A stretch of 13,324 bases of DNA. Origin: Clostridia bacterium DTU080. GTDB taxonomy: Bacteria; Bacillota; Limnochordia; DTU080. Where the stretch lies: positions 1 through 13,324 of the forward strand of contig LFTP01000352.1 of the NCBI GenBank assembly GCA_001513395.1, written 5' to 3'. The first letter of the stretch is position 1; each line of letters starts with the position of its first letter. The notes beneath the pieces are model-generated. The model was not told where the DNA came from and did no database searches. It saw nothing but the letters and a program-made list of their open reading frames with translations. Below, piece by piece: positions 1 to 6,268 of the stretch. The position numbers and the translations under genes are program-made.

Positions 1-463
1 CTACCGCACACAAAAGAACGCCCGGAATGGAAACCAGATTCTGGGGCAGCAGAGCCGCCAGGGCTAAGGCAGCCCCTCGTATCCCAAGATCATCAATCAG
101 AAAGCCGAAGACAAAGCCCAATGTGAAGCCGCGCAGGAAAATCACTGCTGCGATCAGAGGGGCGCCGATTACCGAGAGCCCCAATAGCCACAGCAAACCT
201 GCGATCTTTAGCACGTCTTCCGCGGCCATCCAATGCCAACCATAGGTTGGGGCTGGACCCTTCACGGAAAGATGATGTAGTAGCCCGCCAACAAATTGAG
301 ACAGTTCTTGGTATCCGGATAGGTTGAGGCTCTTAACCGAGAAGGCTCCGGCGGCCGCTCCGATGATGAGAATGATGAGCACTACTGCAAAGAGAGATAA
401 GCGCGGTCCGATGATACGGGCCACCCAGTTGGCAAGGGCGGAGCGTCTCTTCCATGTGCCCAA
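1..463 (-). CDS. spoIIM: Stage II sporulation protein M (SpoIIM), 3' end outside window
   Basis: Partial gene: 154 codons are visible and the C-terminus lies beyond the left edge (family members are about 200 residues). SpoIIM is an integral membrane protein of the SpoIID-SpoIIM-SpoIIP machine that drives engulfment of the forespore in endospore formers. Visible signs are a short basic N-terminus, a first membrane segment near residues 22-40, further hydrophobic segments from about residue 86 onward, and the family-like motifs LRGFTLGFVFGFL (110-122) and LLPQNLVSIP (138-147). The start is TTG at 463. It is the only start codon after the in-frame stop upstream, and an AGGAGGG Shine-Dalgarno sits six bases before it. 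That site is the 3' arm of a strong hairpin (471-502). The gene follows the DUF3866 gene by 42 bases, so the two are probably cotranscribed. The family call rests on recognised motifs, not a database search. Confidence 0.88.
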   Translation of the reverse strand, partial: MGTWKRRSALANWVARIIGPRLSLFAVVLIILIIGAAAGAFSVKSLNLSGYQELSQFVGGLLHHLSVKGPAPTYGWHWMAAEDVLKIAGLLWLLGLSVIGAPLIAAVIFLRGFTLGFVFGFLIDDLGIRGAALALAALLPQNLVSIPGVLLCAV

Positions 464-470
464 GAATAGC

Positions 471-502
471 CCTCCTCATGCTTCATAGTATGCGTGAGGA
501 GG
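471..502 (-). promoter_or_regulatory. Hairpin sequestering the spoIIM ribosome binding site
   Basis: The inverted repeat CCTCCTCATGC (471-481) / GCGTGAGGAGG (492-502) gives 10 pairs out of 11 with a 10-base loop. On the minus-strand RNA the 3' arm contains the whole spoIIM Shine-Dalgarno (GAGGAGG). No U-run follows, so it is not an intrinsic terminator. It fills the gap between the DUF3866 stop (506) and the TTG start of spoIIM (463). The pairing is seen directly; a translational switch is inference. Confidence 0.6.
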
Positions 503-505
503 ATA

Positions 506-1591
506 TCATATGTGTTTTCGGCTCATAGCCCAGCGGGCTGCTGCCTGACCTGCAGCGGCACCTGTGGCAAAGAACGCGGGATCCTGTAGAGGGGTTCGTC
601 CCATTGAGGTCACTTGGACTCCTGCTTCGGTCAACAACTGGTTTACGTCTCCGATGTCTTCCCATTGCAATCTGTGTTTCGGGATCAGCCGATGAGCGCG
701 GCATTGAGCAATAATGGTCTGGGTCTGCGTCTCGTTCAAGACCGGAAGGGTGATGGTAGTGGAGCTGTGGGTCAGAAGCCCTAAGGCAGTGAGAGAGTGA
801 TGTGACAGTCCTTGGTGTCTGGGACGGGGATCGGCGAAGCTGATGCGAGGCACGGCCATGGAACGGGCTCCCAAGGCATTTGCGCCGTCCAAGATAGGGG
901 CCTGCTCCAAAGCCGTCGTTCCGAGGGCGGTTCCCGTACCTACGACTCCCGGGCCCATGGCTACAATACAGGCTTCCGCCTCGAGGACGCGATGGGCAAT
1001 CTGTAAAGCGGAGTATACCGTGACGGCCTCAAGATCACCGCCGAAGGCATGGCCGCAGGTGATAATGGCATCGAGATACCCTTGGCGGCGTAGGTGTTGA
1101 GCCAGCTTGCTCAGTCGTGCCGGAAGTGCAGCACCGTCTGTCATCACATAGACCAGACGTGCCGAGGGAGCCTGGCGCTTGAAGGCCACTGAAAAAGGGG
1201 CTATGAGACTGTGCAGCGTGGCTACGCACACCGCTAGATCATCCAGAGCCGTGGGCTGTTTCAGCAGTTCATGATACGGACTGGCTTCTTCCTCGGCGGC
1301 CAACACTTTAACCTGACTGGGAGTGTAGCGCAACTTCATGATATGACCCGCGCTAGAAAGGCCTTTTTCCGCATCTGCAACAGCCATCACAAAGTGCTGG
1401 CCACCCGTGCCAAGACCTAAAGCCACGGCGGTGGTGTTGAGCGTGACTTGATCCCCGATTTTGGCCATACCTACCAAAGCCGGGAAACTGACGGCTTCGT
1501 TTTCAGTTCCTTCCACCAGCACCATCAGACGCTGGTAATGCTCTGTTTCCTCTATGACGGACAGGACTTCGCCGCAACGAACACGGATCAC
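506..1591 (-). CDS. DUF3866 family protein of unknown function
   Basis: 361 residues, soluble in appearance, with no signal peptide or membrane segment. I recognise it as a DUF3866-type protein from glycine- and histidine-rich blocks: LGLGTGGQHFV (58-68), GHIMKLRYTP (82-91), CGHAFGGDLEAV (179-190), GPGVVGTGTALG (213-224) and RISFADPRPRHQGLSHHS (249-266). These blocks look like ligand-binding or catalytic loops, but no reaction is known to me for the family. The start is GTG at 1591, with GGGAGG about 12 bases upstream; a nearby TTG is out of frame. It lies 80 bases downstream of pnp behind a small hairpin and 42 bases upstream of spoIIM. In Firmicutes this family is often found beside spoIIM, which hints at a link with sporulation or late growth without proving it. 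Confidence 0.85.
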   Translation of the reverse strand: MIRVRCGEVLSVIEETEHYQRLMVLVEGTENEAVSFPALVGMAKIGDQVTLNTTAVALGLGTGGQHFVMAVADAEKGLSSAGHIMKLRYTPSQVKVLAAEEEASPYHELLKQPTALDDLAVCVATLHSLIAPFSVAFKRQAPSARLVYVMTDGAALPARLSKLAQHLRRQGYLDAIITCGHAFGGDLEAVTVYSALQIAHRVLEAEACIVAMGPGVVGTGTALGTTALEQAPILDGANALGARSMAVPRISFADPRPRHQGLSHHSLTALGLLTHSSTTITLPVLNETQTQTIIAQCRAHRLIPKHRLQWEDIGDVNQLLTEAGVQVTSMGRTPLQDPAFFATGAAAGQAAARWAMSRKHI

Positions 1592-1619
1592 GATCGATCA
1601 ACACCTCCCAATAATAAGA

Positions 1620-1641
1620 TGAGCAGGTCTGCACCTGCTCA
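1620..1641 (-). terminator. Hairpin between pnp and DUF3866, possible weak terminator
   Basis: A perfect 9-base inverted repeat, TGAGCAGGT / ACCTGCTCA, has a 4-base loop. On the minus strand it is followed by TCTTATTATT, which is U-rich but not a clean U-run. It starts about 31 bases after the pnp stop and ends just before the DUF3866 Shine-Dalgarno. It could be a weak terminator, a barrier that protects the pnp mRNA 3' end, or an attenuator. Confidence 0.5.
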
Positions 1642-1671
1642 CAACCACCTGCATTATCGTGCTTCTACGAT

Positions 1672-3858
1672 CTATGAGCGACGCCGCGAGGAGTCGCCTC
1701 CCCCCCGTCGCTGTGAGCGACCTGCAGGCCGGCGCTCGCGGTTTTCTGAGGTGGTTTGAGGGGCAGACTCCAGTGCATCTTTTATGGATAGATTGATACG
1801 ACCCATTTGATCGATCTCTATCACCTTGACGGTGACTTCATCCCCTACGTTGACGACATCTTCAACTCGCCCGACTCGCTCGTGGGCCAGTTTGGAGATG
1901 TGAACAAGCCCCTCTTTACCGGGTAGTATTTCCACAAAGGCACCGAAATTGAGTATCCGGGTTACTTTGCCCGTGTATACATTGCCAACTTCCACTTCAG
2001 CGGTGATACTCTGGATCCACTCAATCGCTCGCTGGCTACTTTTTTCATCCGTTGAGGCCACAAAGACTCTACCGTCATCTTCGACATCGATGGCTACGCC
2101 TGTTTCATCAATGATCTGCCGGATCACTTTGCCGCCGGGACCGATGACGTCACGGATTTTGTCTACCGGAATCTGAATGGTGCGAATGCGCGGCGCCCAG
2201 GGTGAGAGCGTAGGACGCGGTTCCGAAATCGTCTCCAGCATGCGCTCCAGGATGAACAGACGTCCCTTGCGCGCCTGCTCCAGTGCCTGTTGCAGGATCT
2301 CCTTGGTCACCCCGGTGATCTTGATGTCCATTTGCAGCGCTGTAATGCCCTCGCTTGTACCGGCCACTTTGAAGTCCATGTCACCGAGATGATCCTCCAG
2401 TCCTTGGATATCGGTGAGTATGGCGAAGTGCTTTCTATCTTCGGATGTGATCAGGCCCATGGCAATGCCCGCAACCGGTCTTTTGATCGGGACCCCTGCG
2501 TCCATCAAGGCCAATGTAGATCCGCAGACGCTGGCTTGAGAAGATGAGCCGTTGGACTCCAGGACCTCTGAGACGAGGCGCAATGTATACGGAAAATCCT
2601 CTTCTGACGGAATCACGGGGAGAAGAGCCCGCTCGGCCAAAGCACCGTGACCGATTTCGCGCCGTCCTGGTGAACGGGCCGGTCTGGTCTCACCCACGGA
2701 GAAAGCTGGGAAGTTGTAGTGGTGTATGTAGCGTTTACGGTCTTCTTCGCTGAGAGTGTCCATGATCTGTTCGTCAGATTTCAACCCCAAGGTGCAAACC
2801 GTGCAAACCTGGGTCTGTCCGCGGGTGAAGATTCCCGTGCCATGAGCTCGAGGCAGGACTCCCACTTCACAGGTGATCGGACGAATCTCGTCCAGCGCAC
2901 GACCGTCCGGCCGGATGTGCTCGACGGCGATCATGTGCCGGACTTTCTCTTTGAGCAGAGCATCGAAGGCTCGAGCGAGGTCTTGGCGTCTGGCCAGTAG
3001 CTCTTCCTCGCCGTAGGCCTGTACAAAGGCCTCCACAAGCGCATCTTTGACCTGATCAATCTGGTCCTCACGACTTTGCTTGTCTGCGCTTTTGATAGCT
3101 GAGACAAGTTGATTACCAATAGCCTGGCGGACCCACTGATCAAGTTCCTCGTCGATGGTGTAAGGAGGAACCTCAATCTTGGGACGTCCCACGTCGCGAC
3201 GCATGGTCTCGATGGCATTGATGATCTGTTGTACTTGTTCATGGCCGAACATGATAGCCTCGAGCATCGTCTCTTCGTCGACTTCATTGGCTCCGGCTTC
3301 CACCATGTTGACGGCCTCGCGAGTACCTGCCACGACCAGATCCAGATCGCTTTCAGCCATCTGAGCAGCGGTGGGATTGATCACGAACTGGCCGTCGACC
3401 AGACCCACCTGCACGCCGCCTATGGGACCGAGAAAGGGGATGTCGGAGATGGTCAACGCGGCCGAGGCACCAATCATGGCGGCGATAATCGGCGAGTTGT
3501 CATGATCAACTGACATAACCGTAGCGACAACCTGCACGTCGTTGAAAAAACCTTCTGGGAATAGTGGACGAATGGCGCGGTCGATAAGCCTGGCAGCCAA
3601 GACAGCGCCCTCTGCCGGTCGGCCTTCCCTGCGGAACCAGCTGCCGGGTATTTTCCCGATGGCATACATCCGTTCTTCGTAGTCGACCAGCAACGGGAAG
3701 AAGTCGATACCGTCGCGCGCATCAGACATAGTCGCTGTAACAAGTACTACTGTATCACCATAGCGTACTAAAACACTTCCATTGGCTTGACCGGCCAATT
3801 TGCCTGTTTCCAGGCGAAGCGGTCGGCCGCCAAGTTCAAGATCCAACACATAAGCCAT
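1672..3858 (-). CDS. pnp: Polyribonucleotide nucleotidyltransferase (PNPase)
   Basis: 3'-5' phosphorolytic exoribonuclease that degrades mRNA with inorganic phosphate, releasing nucleoside diphosphates; it can also polymerise RNA tails. The 728-residue protein has the full layout: an RNase PH core 1, a helical domain, RNase PH core 2, KH (IGPGGK at 572-577) and S1 (about 624-694). Phosphate-site residues lie in SNGSSSQASVCG (about 435-446). The catalytic set is D489, D495 and K497 in EDHLGDMDFK, the positions matching E. coli D486/D492/K494. The start is ATG 3858, with AGGAGGG nine bases upstream; the reading frame extends 24 codons further, but that part is not PNPase-like and runs into the leader. 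The last 22 residues are arginine/glycine-rich and basic. It lies downstream of rpsO, the widespread order, but behind an intrinsic terminator, so it depends on read-through or its own promoter. Confidence 0.98.
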   Translation of the reverse strand: MAYVLDLELGGRPLRLETGKLAGQANGSVLVRYGDTVVLVTATMSDARDGIDFFPLLVDYEERMYAIGKIPGSWFRREGRPAEGAVLAARLIDRAIRPLFPEGFFNDVQVVATVMSVDHDNSPIIAAMIGASAALTISDIPFLGPIGGVQVGLVDGQFVINPTAAQMAESDLDLVVAGTREAVNMVEAGANEVDEETMLEAIMFGHEQVQQIINAIETMRRDVGRPKIEVPPYTIDEELDQWVRQAIGNQLVSAIKSADKQSREDQIDQVKDALVEAFVQAYGEEELLARRQDLARAFDALLKEKVRHMIAVEHIRPDGRALDEIRPITCEVGVLPRAHGTGIFTRGQTQVCTVCTLGLKSDEQIMDTLSEEDRKRYIHHYNFPAFSVGETRPARSPGRREIGHGALAERALLPVIPSEEDFPYTLRLVSEVLESNGSSSQASVCGSTLALMDAGVPIKRPVAGIAMGLITSEDRKHFAILTDIQGLEDHLGDMDFKVAGTSEGITALQMDIKITGVTKEILQQALEQARKGRLFILERMLETISEPRPTLSPWAPRIRTIQIPVDKIRDVIGPGGKVIRQIIDETGVAIDVEDDGRVFVASTDEKSSQRAIEWIQSITAEVEVGNVYTGKVTRILNFGAFVEILPGKEGLVHISKLAHERVGRVEDVVNVGDEVTVKVIEIDQMGRINLSIKDALESAPQTTSENRERRPAGRSQRRGGGDSSRRRS

Positions 3859-3860
3859 GT

Positions 3861-3903
3861 TGGTCAACCCTCCTGCGGGTATTGCTCGGGACACACTTGA
3901 CCA
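3861..3903 (-). promoter_or_regulatory. pnp leader stem-loop enclosing the ribosome binding site
   Basis: TGGTCAA (3861-3867) and TTGACCA (3897-3903) can pair over seven bases. This puts the pnp Shine-Dalgarno (3868-3874) inside the loop, and within the loop ACCC/GGGT can form a smaller hairpin that pairs part of that site. The outer loop is long (29 bases), so stability is uncertain. E. coli pnp is autoregulated through a leader stem, which makes the position suggestive. Confidence 0.3.
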
Positions 3904-3943
3904 TCCATCGAGTCTAGTATGGACAAGCATGCCTTAGTCATAC

Positions 3944-3971
3944 AAAAAGGGGGCGGGTCGCCCCCCGCCCC
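3944..3971 (-). terminator. Intrinsic terminator after rpsO
   Basis: On the minus strand, GGGGCGGG (3971-3964) pairs with CCCGCCCC (3957-3950) across a six-base loop, then C and UUUUU follow. The stem is eight G-C pairs and begins two bases past the rpsO stop codon. It separates the long nusA-infB-rpsO operon from pnp. The U-run is only five bases and is interrupted by one C next to the stem, so partial read-through into pnp is likely. Confidence 0.85.
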
Positions 3972-3973
3972 TA

Positions 3974-4240
3974 TTATCGACGCAGGCCAAGGCGTTCGAT
4001 AAGGGCCCTGTACCGCTCGACATCTTTTTTCTCCAGGTAATTGAGAAGCCCGCGCCGCTGACCGATCAAGGAATAAAGGCCACGGCGGGAATGGTGGTCA
4101 TTCTTGTTGGCGCGAAGGTGTTCGGACAGATGATTGATTCGCCATGTGAGAAGAGCGACCTGTACCTCAGGCGAACCGGTATCGCTTTCATGGAGTCTGT
4201 ACTCCTCAATGATTTGCTGCTTCCGTTCCTTTGGTAGCAC
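3974..4240 (-). CDS. rpsO: 30S ribosomal protein S15
   Basis: An 88-residue protein, the normal length for S15, which binds 16S rRNA helices in the central domain and nucleates assembly of the 30S platform. Near-invariant blocks are visible: LHESDTGSPEVQVALLT (16-32), INHLSEHL (35-42), DHHSRRGL (48-55) and LNYLEKKDVERY (66-77), and the protein ends in GLRR. The start is GTG at 4240, with GGGAGGA seven bases upstream. The gene follows ribF by 70 bases, a gap that holds several possible helices (see the leader entry), and is followed at once by an intrinsic terminator. S15 commonly represses its own translation by binding its mRNA leader. Confidence 0.98.
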   Translation of the reverse strand: MLPKERKQQIIEEYRLHESDTGSPEVQVALLTWRINHLSEHLRANKNDHHSRRGLYSLIGQRRGLLNYLEKKDVERYRALIERLGLRR

Positions 4241-4259
4241 CGATTTGTCCTCCCGTAAT

Positions 4260-4294
4260 CAGGCTTGAATTGGCCTGTAATCGCCCTAAGCCAA
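4260..4294 (-). promoter_or_regulatory. rpsO leader with two mutually exclusive helices (candidate S15 autoregulatory site)
   Basis: In the minus-strand RNA, UUGGC (4294-4290) can pair with GCCAA (4274-4270), or CAGGC (4277-4273) can pair with GCCUG (4264-4260). Both use bases 4273-4274, so they cannot form together. The second helix ends just before the rpsO Shine-Dalgarno. Five-pair helices arise easily by chance, so this is a candidate only; S15 leaders in other bacteria do switch between conformations. Confidence 0.3.
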
Positions 4295-4306
4295 GGTAGT
4301 GAAAAC

Positions 4307-4323
4307 AACCCTAGCTAAGGGTT
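4307..4323 (-). terminator. Small hairpin over the ribF stop codon, weak terminator-like
   Basis: AACCCT (4323-4318 on the minus strand) pairs with AGGGTT (4312-4307) around a five-base loop, followed by GTTTTC. The ribF stop codon starts in the loop and runs into the 3' arm. The short stem and broken U-run make strong termination unlikely; it may trim the message entering rpsO. Confidence 0.3.
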
Positions 4324-5243
4324 CCACTAGATAAGTCTATCATGTCCTCGCCATCATGTAAACGTAAGATGCGCAAAAAATCTCTCGCAGCGGCGATATC
4401 CCGGTCGATTTGCTCTCGCAGCTCTTCCGCCGAAGCAAAGCGCATGGGCGTTCTCAAGCGCTTGTGCAGGCGTATCTCCAGTCGCTCTCCGTACAGATCA
4501 CCGGCATAATCGAGTATGTGACACTCAATGGTGATAGATCGTCCGGAAAAGGTGGGTTGGCGGCTTATTGCGGTAACCGCATCGCCAATAAAGCGCCCGT
4601 CAGCGTATCCGGCTTCCGAGACGTAGACACCTTCGCTGGGCAGAATTTGACGCCGGTGACAGACGATGTTAGCCGTGGGAAAACCCAGCTTGCGACCGCG
4701 GGCATATCCTTTGTCAACCTGACCTATGAGGGCGAAAGGGCGGCCAAGCATGTCAGCAGCCGATTGCATGTCTCCCGCAGCAACAAAGTGGCGGATGGCC
4801 GTGCTTGAGATCGGTCCCAGTCCTGAGCTCACAGGAGGAACCACAGTGACCGGAACGCCCAGTCGGCGTCCCAATCCCAGCAAGGTATCGGCGTTTCCGT
4901 TGCCCTGCCTACCGAAAGTATAGTTGAAGCCGACAACTATGGCCTGAGCGCCGAGCCCCTCTATGAGAACCCGTTCCACGAACTCTGAGGGAGCAAGCTT
5001 GGCTAACGGCCAATCGAAACGCAAGCTGACGACGCGATCGACGTGACGACCCAACAAGCGCATACGCTCATCAGGCGGTGTCAACAGCAACGGAGCCTCA
5101 GACGGGCGCAACAGCTCCAGAGGCAGACGATCAAAAGTCAGTGCGACGCTGTCTGCGGCGCAAGCACGCGCTTGACGAGTGGCTTCATTTAGGATGGCCA
5201 CATGTCCTCGATGAACTCCGTCGAAGGTGCCCAGGGATACCAC
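4311..5243 (-). CDS. ribF: Bifunctional riboflavin kinase / FAD synthetase
   Basis: Makes FMN from riboflavin and ATP, then FAD from FMN and ATP. From the GTG at 5243 the protein is 310 residues. The N-terminal adenylyltransferase half shows LGTFDGVHRGH (4-14), GFNYTFG (105-111) and ISSTAIR (145-151). The C-terminal kinase half shows GRKLGFPTANI (183-193) and a block ending in GDLYG (248-252). The start is uncertain. GTG 5243 has GGAG seven bases upstream, but it would begin the protein directly at the first beta strand, about 20 residues shorter at the N-terminus than usual. The same frame is open back to just after truB and reads TDLASIRDG...RRPCVVSLGTFDG, which looks like the normal RibF N-terminus but contains no ATG, GTG or TTG. 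CTG at 5285 has GAGGA seven bases upstream and is a possible start. The gene follows truB. Confidence 0.95.
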   Translation of the reverse strand: MVSLGTFDGVHRGHVAILNEATRQARACAADSVALTFDRLPLELLRPSEAPLLLTPPDERMRLLGRHVDRVVSLRFDWPLAKLAPSEFVERVLIEGLGAQAIVVGFNYTFGRQGNGNADTLLGLGRRLGVPVTVVPPVSSGLGPISSTAIRHFVAAGDMQSAADMLGRPFALIGQVDKGYARGRKLGFPTANIVCHRRQILPSEGVYVSEAGYADGRFIGDAVTAISRQPTFSGRSITIECHILDYAGDLYGERLEIRLHKRLRTPMRFASAEELREQIDRDIAAARDFLRILRLHDGEDMIDLSSGTLS

Positions 5244-5250
5244 ACAGGGT

Positions 5251-5297
5251 CTCCGGAGGAGTAGACCGTCTCGAATGGACGCCAGGTCTGTTTCCTC
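5251..5297 (-). promoter_or_regulatory. Two competing ribosome binding sites for ribF
   Basis: GGAG (5254-5251) serves GTG 5243 with a spacing of seven bases. GAGGA (5297-5293) would serve CTG 5285, also with seven. Codons from 5285 to 5244 read like conserved RibF sequence in the same frame, which favours the upstream site, but CTG is a rare start. Confidence 0.45.
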
Positions 5298-5308
5298 AAA
5301 GAAGCTTC

Positions 5309-6244
5309 CTATCTGGAAAACCCCCCATCGTCGGTTCTAGGAAAGACACAGATCGGCTGCCACAGGCCCCGATGCTGAGGTATGGCTTCCGCCAGCGCAA
5401 GGAGCCTTCCTCGCGAGTCTTGCACTCGAACCGTGGATGAGGCATCGACCGGGGCCGCCGCCGTGAATCGGCGGCCGTGAAACAGGTCATCCTGAGCCTT
5501 TGGATCGGCAGTGACGGGCGTCAAGTGTTCAACGGCAACGGTAGGGGGAAGGACATACTCTGCGAGCCGATCATTGGTTTTGGCCGCTTCGAGTTCTTCA
5601 AGTGTTACCGCATCATCGATACTCAAGGGACCTGCTGCGGTGCGTACCAAGAATGACATGTGTGCAGGACACCCTAGATGCGCTCCGATATCTACACAAA
5701 GGGTGCGGATATATGTTCCGGCGGAGCAATGAACATCAAACAGCACTCGGCTGCCCAGACCGAGCACCGGAGTCTCCTCTGGCCAGATTTTGCGGATATG
5801 CATCTCATAGATCTCAACGGTTCTGGGTTGACGCTCGATCACTTGTCCCTCTCTCGCCAATTCATAGAGACGACGGCCGTCCACTCGAACGGCGGACAAC
5901 ATGGGAGGTGTCTGCTCGATGACACCCAAAAACGCGGCGAACGCTTCCCCCAGTTGGCGAGGAGTGATATGTACTTCGTGTGCCACCTCGACCGTTGCTC
6001 CCCCGCCATCCTGGGTATCGGTCGAGATACCCAGGGTCATTTCGGCTCGATACCGTTTGTCATCAGGCATGAAACGCACCAGACGCGTGGCCCATCCCAA
6101 AAAAAGCGGCAAGACACCGCTGACTCCGGGATCGAGAGTCCCTCCATGGCCAATGCGCCGTTGATTGAAAAGACGGCGAGCGATTGCAACCGCATCATGG
6201 GAGGTCATCCCGGGCGGTTTCAACAGATTAACCACACCGTTCAC
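5309..6244 (-). CDS. truB: tRNA pseudouridine(55) synthase
   Basis: Converts U55 in the T-loop of tRNAs to pseudouridine and also acts as a tRNA folding chaperone. The 311-residue length is typical. The N-terminal signature NLLKPPGMTSHD (6-17) and the catalytic loop GHGGTLDPGVSG (32-43) are intact, with D38 as the expected nucleophile. A second conserved block, SAGTYIRTLCVDIGAHLG, begins near residue 174, and a C-terminal TruB_C/PUA-like region follows. The start is GTG 6244, which matches the family N-terminus MNGVVNLLKP. Its ribosome binding site is poor (GGGGGA about ten bases upstream), so coupling to nrnA, 24 bases upstream, may help. The neighbours nrnA and ribF are the usual ones in Clostridia. 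Confidence 0.97.
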   Translation of the reverse strand: MNGVVNLLKPPGMTSHDAVAIARRLFNQRRIGHGGTLDPGVSGVLPLFLGWATRLVRFMPDDKRYRAEMTLGISTDTQDGGGATVEVAHEVHITPRQLGEAFAAFLGVIEQTPPMLSAVRVDGRRLYELAREGQVIERQPRTVEIYEMHIRKIWPEETPVLGLGSRVLFDVHCSAGTYIRTLCVDIGAHLGCPAHMSFLVRTAAGPLSIDDAVTLEELEAAKTNDRLAEYVLPPTVAVEHLTPVTADPKAQDDLFHGRRFTAAAPVDASSTVRVQDSRGRLLALAEAIPQHRGLWQPICVFPRTDDGGFSR

Positions 6245-6268
6245 GAAATCGATTCCCCCAAAAAGAGG

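Noticed and set aside
3859..3930. 24-codon N-terminal extension of pnp
   Set aside because: It contains the AGGAGGG site itself and lacks similarity to PNPase, which normally begins close to ATG 3858.
3860..3945. Promoter for pnp (TTGTAT - 18 bases - CATACT)
   Set aside because: Only 3 and 4 of 6 consensus positions match, and the -35 would overlap the rpsO terminator U-run; too weak to list.
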